From Palaemon carinicauda (taxonomy: Eukaryota > Arthropoda > Malacostraca > Decapoda > Palaemonidae), in the NCBI RefSeq assembly GCF_036898095.1, contig NC_090751.1, positions 76,679,716 to 76,743,715 of the forward strand: a DNA stretch of 64,000 bases. Reading direction: 5' to 3'. The notes beneath the pieces are model-generated. The model was not told the origin of the DNA. It did not search any database and saw nothing but the letters and a program-made list of their open reading frames with translations. The position numbers and the translations under genes are program-made. This document shows, in pieces, positions 22,263 to 32,405 of the stretch (position 1 is its first letter; each line of letters begins with the position of its first letter).

Positions 22263-23850
22263 CTGTTCCAGTCAAGGGACATAGCGTCCATTGCTTCCGC
22301 TAGAGGGTCCTCGTACGGGGACACAACGATGTAACTTCTTGTTGTCGTTTGTCGCAAAGAGGTCTATCTGCAGTTCCGGGACTTGACTCGAGATGAAAGA
22401 GAACGATCTTGCGTCTAGGGACCATTCTGACTCTATCGGTGTGAACCTGGATAGAGCGTCCGCCGTCACGTTGCGGAACCCTTGAAGGTGAACTGCTGAC
22501 ATGTGCCATCTCTTCTTTTCCGCTAGCCGGAAAATGGCCATCATCACTTGGTTGATTTGAGGTGACCTTGACCCTTGTCAATTCAGGCATCTCACTATCA
22601 CCTCGCTGTCTAGGACCAATCTTATGTGGGCCGAGTGGCGAGGAGATACTTTCTTCAGTGTAAGAAGTACTGCCATGGCTTCCAGAAAGTTGATATGAAA
22701 CTTCTTGAACAGGTTGGACCAAGCTCCTTGGACTTTCTTCCAGTGAGAATGACCTCCCCATCCCTCCTTTGAAGCGTCTGTATGAATCGTAACGGAAGGG
22801 GAAGGTGGTTGAAGAAGCACCGATTTCTTCAGTTGCTTGGCTTTGGACCATAGCTTGAGAAGCGTTCGCAAACGAGTCGGTAGCGGTCTCATCAGATCTC
22901 TTCGCGCGTTTGATGCATATTTTCTCCAAACTCCGGTTGTATCCTTTAGCTATGCTCTTAGCACAGGATCTGGCACTGAGGCAAACTGTAGTGAGCCCTG
23001 GACTCTCTCCTGTTCGCGTCTTGATATCTGTTTGGATTCTAGAAGTCTCTTGACAGATCCTGCTATTTCTTTCCTTTTCTTCACAGGAATGGAAAGTTGG
23101 TGAGACTGTAAGTTCCAGTGGATTCCCAACCACTGAAACTTTTGAGATGGAGAAAGTTGAGACTTTTTGATGTTGATCTTAAATCCTAGATGTTCCAGGA
23201 ACTGGATCACCTTCTCGGAGGCTTGCAAGCATTCTGTCCTGGATGCTGCCCACACCAGCCAGTCGTCCAGGTAGGCCACTACTTGGATTCCCTTTAGGTG
23301 TAACTGACGGACAGCTGCGTTCGCAAGCTTCGTAAAAATCCTTGGGGCTATGTTTAGCCCGAATGGCATGGCTCTGAAGGCATAAAGTCTTCTTTGTAGC
23401 TTGAACCCTAGCTAGGAGGAGAGTTGACGATTTATTGGAACATGCCAATAAGCGTCTAACAAGTCTATAGAGACGGTGTATGCCCGTTTGGGCAGTAGGG
23501 TCCTTATGTGTTGAAGCGTCAGCATCCTGAACTTGTAGTTCACTATGAACTTGTTGAGTGGCGACAAGTCCAGAATGACTAAGTTTTTCTGAGACTTTCT
23601 TTGGAACACAAAACAGCCTTCCTTGGAACTTGATGGACTTTACCCTTCGGATTACTCTTTTCTCCAAGAGTTCTCGAACATATTCTTCCAGAACGGGGGT
23701 TAAGTGTTGGAAGAGTTGTGGGAATGGAGGTGGAGTGCTGTACCAGCTCCAACCCAGTCCATTCTTGATTAGGCTGTGGGCCCAGGGATCGAAGGTCCAG
23801 CAATCCCGAAGTAGATGAAGTCTCCCTCCTACCGGAAGCATCTCACTTCT
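22007..23850 (-). pseudogene. DIRS E RT, RNase H and MT-like domain, frameshifted
   Basis: RT: FQGRLFCVPKK, FRMLTLQHIRTLLPKRAYTVSIDL, MPFGLNIAPRIFTKL and an intact VVAYLDDWLVWAAS. Connection: SVKRLLESKQISRREQERVQGSLQFASV. RNase H: SVTIHTDASKEGWGGHSHWK, LEAMAVLLTLKKV, RLVLDSEVIVRCLN. MT-like: FIPSQVPELQ-type and IDLFATNDNKKL, FPPLNLLLKVLDKLRS. At least four frame changes or stops lie between these blocks (near 22290, 22575, 22920 and 23410). The RT active site itself is preserved. Confidence 0.85.
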
Positions 23851-25659
23851 GTTGTTGTGGACCTGAGGCCTTGCCTCCTTGACCGCATCCTCCCCTGAAT
23901 CACCTTCCTCTTGAGGGGCGTCTAGAGGAACCTCTGGCTGCTCCTCTAGCTCTTGGACGAAAGGTCGTTGTCTGCCTTTCGAACGCTGGGTTAAACGTAG
24001 GCGACTGAGTCGTCACTGCTTGAGGTACCAACTGGTATGTGGTTGGAGGTTGTGCTACCAACTAAGGCACCGCGGTCGCTGGAAGTTGTTGCTGCTGCTG
24101 TCTGTAAGGCTTAGCTGGCTGAGAGGATAGCCTAGGCTTCTTTGTCTTCCTCTTAGGTTGGGGACCCTCATCCGGGGAAGACTTTTTCTTAAGAGTTAGG
24201 CCCCACTTCTGGAGAAGGTTCCTATTCTCCGTGGCGGCCTTATCCCCTACCTCTTTGACCACTTCATTAGGGAAGAGGTCCTTTCCCCATAAACAAGAGG
24301 AAATCAGTTTCCTAGGTTCGTGCCTCACTGCAGCCGAGGCGAACACAAACTCTCTACAAGCTCTCCTAGCTTTGATGAAACTCTAGAGATCCTTAGTTAC
24401 TGTGGCCAGATGGATTTTGGCCACTACCATGAACAGGTCCTGGTTCTTGGGGTCGCTTGCCATCGTCTCCAGAGTCGTCTGTAAGTACATCAATGCTGCA
24501 AGTCTCTCTTTTGTCTCTTACTCCCTGCGCAAGAGAAAATCAGACAGCTTTGGAAGGTCCTCACCGAACTGACGTCCGGCAATATCGGCCTCCAACTTCC
24601 CGACTGAGAAGGTAAGGTGAACGTCCTTCAAGTCCTTCCGGTCCATGGGCAAGGTCAGGGACAATGGCTTACACTCCTCCAACGAGGGGCATGGTTTCCC
24701 TGCCTCCACCGCCTTTAAGGCAGCCTTATATCCTTTTTCCATAGAGGGAAAGGCTCTGGTAGGAAAAGCCACAAAGGAGGGATGCTTCTTACTCAAAGCT
24801 GGTATCTTTGAGTTTGTGAAGCCCCTCTCTTTCATAAAGCTCGTTAGTAAGGCCTGTGCCTTACTATGGTCAAAGACTATGACCTCTTTCGGCTCCGTCT
24901 CTTCCTTTGAGGCTGGCTTCTTCCTAAGCCGGACATAGCAGTCCGGGTAAGACTCCTTGTTGGGCCAGAATTCCACTTCTTCAAAGGGAATTGAACCCAA
25001 CTTCTCTGATATGACAATCTTCCCAGTTGTCATAGGAATGTGTTCGGCATACCTCCAAGGATTGGCATCCGAACACAAAGGAAGATCCTTCACGTTGAGC
25101 TTCTTCTGGGGCCTATGTGATGCTGCAAGTCTCTGCATCTCTAATTTTATTGCAGCTTCCTTCTCATCATTCTTCTTCTGCATCTGTTGAATCATTTCAA
25201 TGATGGAAGAAAGAGTCCTTCCCAGATCATCTGGGATAGCAGATGATATTGAGGGAATAAGTTCTGGGGCCGGAACCGATGTAGTTGACAGCTCGTCGAT
25301 TTCTTCCTCCTCAGTATCAGGAGCCTGGGTAAGCTATTCTTCCTGGACTTCTGCCAGAAGGTCTTTTTCGGTGTACTCAGACACCTCAGACATCCTATCG
25401 TCCAGTTAGATGTCTTGTAGGGCGTCCGAGACTTCAGAATCAACCTGAATCTGAATAGTTGGGATCTCCGCGTGAGGCTGAGGAATTACTGCATCTGCAG
25501 ATGCCTTAGGAAAAAGATAGGCCCTCATCTTCTCGCTTGGAAGGTAGGGGCCTGAAGTATTCTTCTGAAAACCCCTCACCCAGGTTCGTAACTTTTCCCT
25601 AGCTGCGTCCCTTGACTCCGCCGACTTAGGGGTGTCAAATGCCCCAGTAATCAGGTTAG
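23850..25659 (-). pseudogene. DIRS E Gag, main part, broken
   Basis: From the N-terminus: ITGAFDTPKSAESRDAAREK, LRTWVRGFQKN, an acidic stretch, then the core (NPWRYAEHIPMTTGKIVISE, FDHSKAQALLTSFMKERGFT, VHLTFSVGKLEADIAGRQFG). After that come FASAAVRHEPRKLISS and the Gln/Arg/Gly-rich end overlapping the RT N-terminus. Stops and frameshifts occur near 24360, 24520 and 25195. The core is the same gene as in D, with about one third of positions visibly alike. Confidence 0.75.
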
Positions 25660-25788
25660 AACAGGGTCCCAATACCGGAGATCACCTTTGGAAACTGCGC
25701 ATGCTGCGTGCCTCCTACACAACCCATGTCCACAGAAGTTCTTGCTGCGGACATTGCAAAACATGCTCCCGCACTTCGGATGGTCCTC
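25660..25788 (-). pseudogene. DIRS E Gag N-terminal Cys/His exon
   Basis: Starts at an acceptor (CTCTTACAG, AG at 25789-25790) with EDHPKCGSMFCNVRSKNFCG, then HGLCRRHAAC and RYWDP. C-x4-C-x9-H-x2-C-x2-H-x2-C is intact. The last C-x2-C, present in F, is lost through a small deletion with a frame change. The next Gag block (ITGAFDTPK) follows almost immediately, so A-type elements have no intron here. Confidence 0.7.
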
Positions 25789-27750
25789 CTGTAAGAGAAG
25801 AAATTCCATGAGTATCAAGTGAAGACATATCACTGGATAACTTATGAATAATATATATACAGCTTATAACTGTTAAGCTAGAAAGGAAAGAAGGAAAGAC
25901 TCATACTTGTATTTCCTGCTCACACCATGGCAAGAGTTTTAATATACTGGATAATAAATAAAGAAAGAGCTCACTTTCTCTATCCTGTACGGTCTCAACA
26001 AAAGGCTGTACAAGGCAACACCAAGTATGTTGGGAAAACTTTAGTGTTACAATATATTCTATACTATAGTTTTCTACTGGCTACTGTACATAATATAATG
26101 TCTGCTGGCCGGCATGTGCTGGTCTGTGCCGGCCGGCACGTACCTTAGTCTAGTTCAAAGGTATACTGTACTACCTTCAGACTACTGGGCGGCAGGTCAC
26201 TGGTTCAGTATGTATGTGTGCCGGCCGGCAAATGAAAAACAACAGCACCCGGCTGCCGGCCACTACTCGTAGTGGCCGGCAAATCTTATGGTGTGTTGCC
26301 GTTGCCGGCCGGCAATGGTAGGTGATACCTATGCCGGCCGGCAGTAAAACAGAGCCAGAGAACTTCCACCCGCCCGGCTGCCAGCCACTAAGCCGGCAGC
26401 CGGGCTAGGAGTACAATACACTAACAAGAGAAACAGCATGAATGTAAAGATATAAGGCGGCACTGCCTTACAGCCTTCCATCCAGAAAGAGTGAACATAA
26501 GGAAGGGGAGAATTTAATATTCAGGCTTCCTTCCATCCATTGCCTGCCAGGCTCTACTGACAGACATGGATGATAAACCAAGGGAGGTCTAGTGAACACT
26601 CTAAAGAAGTTAGGCCTCTGCCGGTTGGCAGAGGACTGAGCCAGTCCCATATCCTAACCTACTCTAGGTACAGATGTCGAACGACGGCCAAGAGTTGTAA
26701 TAGCTAGGCTATTACTAAAGATAGAGCGGGGAAAGGGGAAGAGGGTCCTGCAAACTTTGTTCTAGTATGAGAGTGACCCCAGAGGTTAAGAAAGCTCATC
26801 CTAGCCTAGGGTTTATCTATAGGGAGAAAGGTCAGCAATACTTGCTACCTTCCTCAAAACCAAAACAAAGTTTGATGTTGCTATTCCCTAGGAAATGGAG
26901 AATCTTATCCTCCAATCTGAAAACAACAACACTGGACTAGTCTGCTAGATCACTAGAAGAAGGAATCATCTCGTACAGAAACCTTCAGATGTGGTCTAGG
27001 GAGGCTAAGCCTCCTACGTCTGTACCTAACCTAGCAAAGGAATCTCATTCTCTAAGCCAGGAAGATACAGACCCCAGACTAATTACTCTGACGTCCTGCT
27101 TAAACCTGAAATCAGTCACTCTGGTTACAGGATTAGGGCAGAAACCTCCTAGTATAATTATACCTGAATATTATTGAATTAAAACCACTAGGATTAAGCC
27201 TAAGGCTTAATCAGAGGGAAAAGGGATTGAACTTAAGTCTCCAGGGGAGAAAAGAACAACCGGGGAAGTGTGCGAAAGTATACTAAAGCCCCATAGGCTA
27301 CTAGCCTAGGTGCGGTAAGAATCGATTACCTAAATCACCAAAACTCTCTCGTATACAATCTTGGAAGATAATTATTCAACAATATCTTATATGTATAAAT
27401 ATGCCTATAGCTTCAATAAATCTAAAACACTCGGAAATCCATATATCATGCATGAAAGTATTAGGGCCAAACGCCTAGGCTACAAAGCCTAGCGTAGGCC
27501 AGGATCGGTTACCTTAATCGCCGAAACTGAATATACTAACGGCATCATATAAAGAATTCCTATCATAAAGCTAAATAGCTAGATTTATTAAAGCATATAT
27601 ACCGGGAACGTCGCTCTGGCTAATTAAATGTCTCATGCATAGCGAGCGACAGCATCCAGGACGCCTCCGGTAGGCAACAGCTCTTGTTTACGTTAATATC
27701 ACTTTTGATTCAATTTGAAACACCAAGAGCTTACATTTATACATAATAAA
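25789..27750 (-). other. DIRS E 5' intron-like region
   Basis: No ORF of note. It has a GC-rich section (26100-26405) with five or more CCGGCCGGCA-like motifs and hairpins, then AT-rich sequence homologous to A (for example CTTAAGCC/GGCTTAA blocks, ATCGATTACCTAAATCACC at 27311) and F. A second, separate copy of the GATCGGTTACCT-type motif lies near 27502. Confidence 0.5.
26255..26280. repeat. Perfect 26-bp hairpin in DIRS E 5' region
   Basis: Arms GCCGGCCACTA / TAGTGGCCGGC with a CTCG loop. It is conserved in position with hairpins in A and F. A shorter related one (CTGCCAGC ... GCCGGCAG) lies at about 26389-26400. Confidence 0.8.
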
Positions 27751-27751
27751 G

Positions 27752-27800
27752 ATAAAACTCAACTTTCCAGAGGCAGATGAGGCTGGAGAAAGCATCATAA
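27752..27800 (-). other. DIRS E leader mini-ORF
   Basis: On the minus strand MLSPASSASGKLS, nearly the same as the leader of A. It shares the TTGAGT motif with a following GT. Confidence 0.3.
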
Positions 27801-27939
27801 TGTTGAAATAAATCCAAGATTACGAGAGAATCACAAGGGAAACACAGAGTAGTAGAGCTACGCGATAAGGAATAGAGATGGCGCCGTCGGCGGCATTATG
27901 TACACAGTAGAAACGGGATAGGAGAGGTACCTTATTAAC

Positions 27940-28215
27940 AGCTCTTCTTTCATTTTCGCTTTTCGTTTCTTACCACTTTGACCCCTCGAAGTGTTAACTC
28001 TGTTCGGGGTGAAGATAGCTATGTGGCGTGTCAAGAATACATCCTCTGATATTACAGTATGTGATATTCCAATTAGATTTATTTAGGGATTTTACCTTAA
28101 GGTACCCAGAATTCTAACTCCTGGAGCGAATATCCCTAACTTATCCTTATAGGGATATCGCACAATATCAGAGGACGTACTCTTCACACGCCACATAGCC
28201 TTCTTCACCCCGAAT
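27940..28215. repeat. Two DIRS ITRs fused tip-less in inverted orientation
   Basis: 27940-28085 is the 5' ITR of E. It lacks its outer about 150 bp and runs directly (at about 28085) into the 3' ITR of F, which lacks the same outer part. The result is a palindrome-like structure, for example CACGCCACATAG at 28187 against CTATGTGGCGTG at 28019. Confidence 0.75.
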
Positions 28216-28515
28216 AGCGTTAACGCTTCAAGAGGGAGAGTGTCAAAAAAACGAAGGGGAGCCGTTAATGTACCTCTCCTCATTGTTTTGAGTCTGTATA
28301 TGACGTCATCATTGGCGCCATGTTATTCTTTGTAGCGATAAGCAAGGTGCTACAGATACTGTACTATTGGGAGGGGTCCTCTTAGCCCTTTTCATAAAAA
28401 AAGGAAGGGCGGGTCCATCAGGAAGACATGGCTATCTCACCCAAAAATAGATTTTTCGCTTCGCCCAAAATCTATTTTTTGGGCTCAGGCCATGTCGTCC
28501 TGATGGAAGTATACC
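28086..28515. repeat. DIRS F 3' ITR (tip missing) and ICR
   Basis: ITR homologous to 2290-2600. The ICR starts with the inverted tip (ATTTTTCGCTTCGC at about 28449) and continues into TTTGGGCTCAGGCCATGTCG, which pairs with the right tip at 34981-35010. A CRE-like TGACGTCA is at 28301-28308. Confidence 0.8.
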
Positions 28516-29234
28516 AGAGCATTAATGTATCTGTTTTTTTTTTATTTTGTGCCTTGTCCTCAAGACAGAATTTCCTTGGTCAATTTAGACCTAGAGACCT
28601 ATGATGTTACCGTCATACATCATTACTTCTAATCATGAACCATGTTAGTGCTTCCTACCCCCAACAGGGAAGAGTCATGCTAGACTCTGGAAAAGTCCCG
28701 AGGAATACATATTACATATGGATATCTTAGCAAACGAACCGGTATATTGGTCTCAACCTATACTGTACCTTGTAAAACAAAGCTTGTATTGAAAACTCAC
28801 CAATGTGCGTATGCAATACTGACACCTCCCCCGGTGTACAGAGTTTGACCTATGTACCGACAAAAGGTTTGTATCTATTTAGGAACCAATATTTGTATCA
28901 GTCAGCATCACATTCAGAGTATACTGGCCTGTTGTATGTAAAGACTGGCTAAAGTCAAGGAGTGTTTGTCTACATGAAGGAACAATCTTTATAGATTTTC
29001 TTTTATCATCATGCAATATCCAAAGGTTGTAAAATAATGCTCAACATATCTTTATTAAAGATGGTGAAATAATAATGAAGTAAATCCAGCATTTACACAT
29101 GCAACTGCCTTAAGCTGCAGTCAAATCAAAATAAGCATTCACCCAAGACATTCACCACTGTCGTACCCTAACTAAAAACATAAACAAACAATCTCATTTA
29201 TACCAACAGTCTTTCTCACCACAAACAATCGATA

Positions 29235-29324
<90 letters not shown>

Positions 29325-29355
29325 ATTTGGCAAACAAAAATATAAACATAAAACA
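28516..29355. other. DIRS F 3' non-coding region with (CT)n at 29237-29322
   Basis: Homologous to 2720-3200 of A in its first part, no ORF. The (CT)n tract of about 86 bp lies next to the deletion junction with RT sequence. Confidence 0.7.
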
Positions 29356-30490
29356 AAAATTAATCCTCCACAATGACTGAGGGTGGAGGTGGTTGAAGAA
29401 GTATTGATTTCTTCAGGTGCTTGGCTTTCGACCATGGCTTGAGAAGCGATCGCAGTCGAGTCGATAATGGTCTTTTCAGATCCCTTCGAGCATTTGATGC
29501 GTATCTTCTCCAGACTCCTGTTGCATCCTTTAACTGTGCTTGTAGCACTGGGTCTGTCACTGAAGCAAACTGCAGAGAGCCCAACATTCTCTCCTGTTGG
29601 TGTCTTGATATTCGATCGGATTCCAGAAGTCTCTTGACAGATCCCGCTATCTCTTTCTTTTTCTTCAGCGGAATGGAAAGTCGGAGTGACTGAAGGTCCA
29701 GAGGATTCCCAACCATTGAAACTTTTGAGCTGGAGATAGTCGAGACTTTTTAGTGTTGATCTTGAATCCCAGATGTTCCAGGAACTGGATCACTTTCTTG
29801 GAAGCCTGCATGTATTCCATCTTGGATGCTACCCACACCAGCCAATCATCCAAGTAGGCCACTACTTGGACACCTTTTAGGCGTAATTGATGAACGGCTG
29901 TATTTGCAAGCTTTGTGATTATCCTTGGGGCTACGTTTAGTCCGAAGGGCATAGCTCTGAAGGCGTAGAGTCTTCCTTGTAGCTTGAAACCTAGGTAGGA
30001 GGAGAGTTGACGATTGACTGGGACATGCCAGTAGGCATCCGCCATGTCTATCGAGACAGTGTATGCCCGTTTGGGCAACAGGGTCCTTACGTGTTGAAGT
30101 GTTAAAATCCTGAACTTGGAGTTTACTATGAACTTGTTGAGTGGCGACAAGTCCAGAATGACTCTGAGTTTGTCTGAGTCCTTCTTGGGAACAAAAAACA
30201 GCCTTCCTTGGAACTTGATGGACTTTACTCTCCGTATTACTCTTTTCTCCAAGAGTTCCCGCACACATTCTTCCAGGACGGGGGTGGAGTATTGGAAGAA
30301 TTGAGGGAATGATGGTGAAGCGTTGTTCCAGCTCCAACCCAGTCTGTTCTTGATCAGGCTGTGGGCCCAGGGATTGAAGGTCCAACGATCCCGAAATGAG
30401 AACAGTATCCCTCCTACCGGGAGCATCTCACTTTTGCTGTGGACCGGAGGACTTGCCTCCTTGACCGCGTCCTCCTCTGTTTCCTCTTCC
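29356..30490 (-). pseudogene. DIRS F reverse transcriptase, truncated before RNase H
   Basis: RT with MLPVGGILFSFRDRW, FFVPKKDSDKLRVILDLSPLN, LLPKRAYTVSIDMADAYWHV, MPFGLNVAPRI and an intact YLDDWLVWVAS, all in one open frame down to 29665. The connection domain continues in a second frame (29360-29716; SVKRLLESDRISRHQQERML). It ends at LLQPPPPSVIVED, where other copies enter RNase H (SVTIHTDAS). One frameshift near 29700. RT core looks catalytically plausible, but RNase H is absent. Confidence 0.85.
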
Positions 30491-32228
30491 TCTTGAGGGG
30501 CGTCTAGAGGAGCCTCTAGCTGATCCTCTAGCTTTCGGTCGAAAGGTAGTTGACTGCCGCTTGAAAGCCGGAGTAAAGGCTGGCGACTGCATTGCCACTG
30601 GCTGGGGTACCAACTGGTAGGTAGTTGGAGGTTGTGCCACCATCTGGGGCACCGCGGTCGTAGGAAGTTGTTGCTGTTGTCTGTACTGTTTGGCCAGGCG
30701 AGAGGGTAGCCTAGGCCTCTTCGTCTTCCTCTTAGGTTGGGGACCCTCATCCGGGGAAGATTCCTCTTGAGTGATAAGCCCCACTTTTGGAGAAGGTTCC
30801 TGTTCTTCGTGGTGGCCTTATCTACTACTTCTTTGACCACTTCGCTCGGGAAGAGGTCCTTTCTCCAGATACTAGATGAAATTAGCTTTCTGGGTTCATG
30901 TCTCACCACAGCCGAGGCGAACACGAACTCCCTACAAGCCCTTCTCGCCTTAATGAAGCTATAAATGTCTTTGGTCACAGTGGCCAGATGGGTTTTGGCC
31001 ACTACTATAAACATGTCCGGGTTCTGGGGATCGCTTGCCATCGTCTCCAAGGTAGTCTGGAGGGACATAGATGCAGCAAGTCTTTCTTTTGTCTCTTGCT
31101 CCCTGAGCAAGAGAAATTCAGACAACTTTGGAAGGTCATCACCGAACTGACGTCTGGCAATATCTGCTTCAAACTTCCCGACTGAGAAGGTAAGATGGAC
31201 GTTCTTCCAATCACTCTGGTCCATAGGCAAAGTCAGGGATAAGGGCCTACACTCATCTAGTGAAGGACATGGTTTCCCAGCCTCAATAGCCTCTAAAGCT
31301 GCCTTGTACCCTTTCTCCAAAAAGGGAAAGGCTCTGGATGGAGAAGCCACAAAGGAGGGGTGCTTCTTACTCAATGCTGGCACTTTTGAGTTAGTGAAAC
31401 CCCTCTCCTTCATTGAACTAGCCAGTAAAGCCTGTGATTTAGAGTGGTCAAACACTATGACATCTTTTGGCTCCGTTTCCTCCTTTGTGGCTGGTTCCTT
31501 CTTCAAACGGACATAGCAGTCCGGGTACGACTCTACGCTGGGCCAGAATTCCACCTCATCAATGGGGACTGAGCCCAGCTTCTCAGAGATGACAATCTTC
31601 TCGGGTCGTCATCGGCATGTGTTCTGCATACCGCCACGGGTTCACGTCTGAACATAAAGGAAGGTCCTTTACGTTAAGCTTCTTCTGAGGCCCGCGTGAT
31701 GCTGTGATTCTACGCATCTCCAGCTTCATCGCAGCTTCTTTTTCGTCACTCTTCTTCTACATTTGTTGGATCATTTCCATGATAGAAGACAGAGTCCTTC
31801 CCAAATCAGCTGGAAGAGCAGACGATGTCGAAGAAACTGGTTCTGGGGCAGGAACCGACGAGACCGACACCGCGTCGACCTCTTCCTCCTCACCGCGTCG
31901 ACCTCTTCCTCCTCGGTCTCGGGAGCCAGAGTCGACTCCTCATGGCCTTCTGCGAGAAGGTCCTTTTGTGTGTCCTCTGACATTTCTGACATCCTGTCGT
32001 CAAGTTGGATGTCCTTCAATGCGTCCGAGACATCAGCCTCTACTGGAATCTGGACGCAGGGGATCTCTGAGCGAGGCTGGGGGATAACTACATCCGAAGA
32101 TGCCCTGGGTAAAAGGCAGGCCCGCATCTTTTCGCGTGGAAGGTAAGGCCCCGTGGTATTCTTTTGAAAATCCCAGACCCATTTACGCGGCTTTTCCCTT
32201 GCTGCATCCCTTGAATCCGCCGACTTAG
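30428..32228 (-). pseudogene. DIRS F Gag, main part, fused to RT by frameshift
   Basis: Gag core is well preserved in the 629-codon frame 29665-31554: FDHSKSQALLASSMKERGFT, VHLTFSVGKFEADIARRQFG, REFVFASAVVRHEPRKLISS. Near 30770 this frame shifts out of the Gag C-terminus into a frame continuous with RT. The original Arg/Gly-rich Gag end survives in the other frame (30428-30784, SSRRPSRGRGNRGGRGQGGK). Another frameshift lies near 31600-31770. N-terminal part 31771-32253: ITEAFDTPKSADSRDAAREK. The apparent Gag-RT fusion is most likely mutational. Confidence 0.8.
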
Positions 32229-32403
32229 GGGTGTCAAATGCCTCAGTAATCAAGTTTGTACATATGTTACATACCTGAGGGTCCCAATACTTCAGATCAC
32301 CCTTGGTGACTGTGCAACGTGCGTGCTTCCTGCACAGCTCGTGTCCGCCTTAGTTCTTACTGCGGACGTTGCAAAACATAATCCCGCACTTGGGCTGGTC
32401 CTC
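32229..32403 (-). pseudogene. DIRS F Gag N-terminal Cys/His exon, one stop
   Basis: Starts at an acceptor (CTTTACAG, AG at 32404-32405). Reads EDQPKCGIMFCNVRSKN, TAA, then GGHELCRKHARC, TVTKGDLKYWDPQV, CNIC and runs in frame into TNLITEAFDTPKS. All eight ligands are present with spacing C-x4-C-x9-H-x2-C-x2-H-x2-C-x14-C-x2-C. Continuity with Gag here shows that the short intron of B and D is absent from this family. One TAA interrupts it. Confidence 0.75.
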
Positions 32404-32405
32404 CT

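Larger units (their letters stand above)
21646..28085 (-). mobile_element. DIRS1-like retrotransposon E (A-type), 3' end replaced
   Basis: A-type DIRS body on the minus strand: 5' ITR remnant (about 27940-28085), 5' intron-like region, Cys/His exon, Gag, RT-RNase H-MT-like, and the front part of the recombinase, cut at about 21646. From there leftwards the sequence is the 3' end of the D-type element C. Element C+E is therefore a chimera with an A-type 5' end and a D-type 3' end, later split by B. Many stops and frameshifts. Confidence 0.7.

Noticed and set aside
29172..29435. Arg-Glu repeat ORF
   Set aside because: Translation of (CT)n on the opposite strand, joined by chance to RT remnant sequence.
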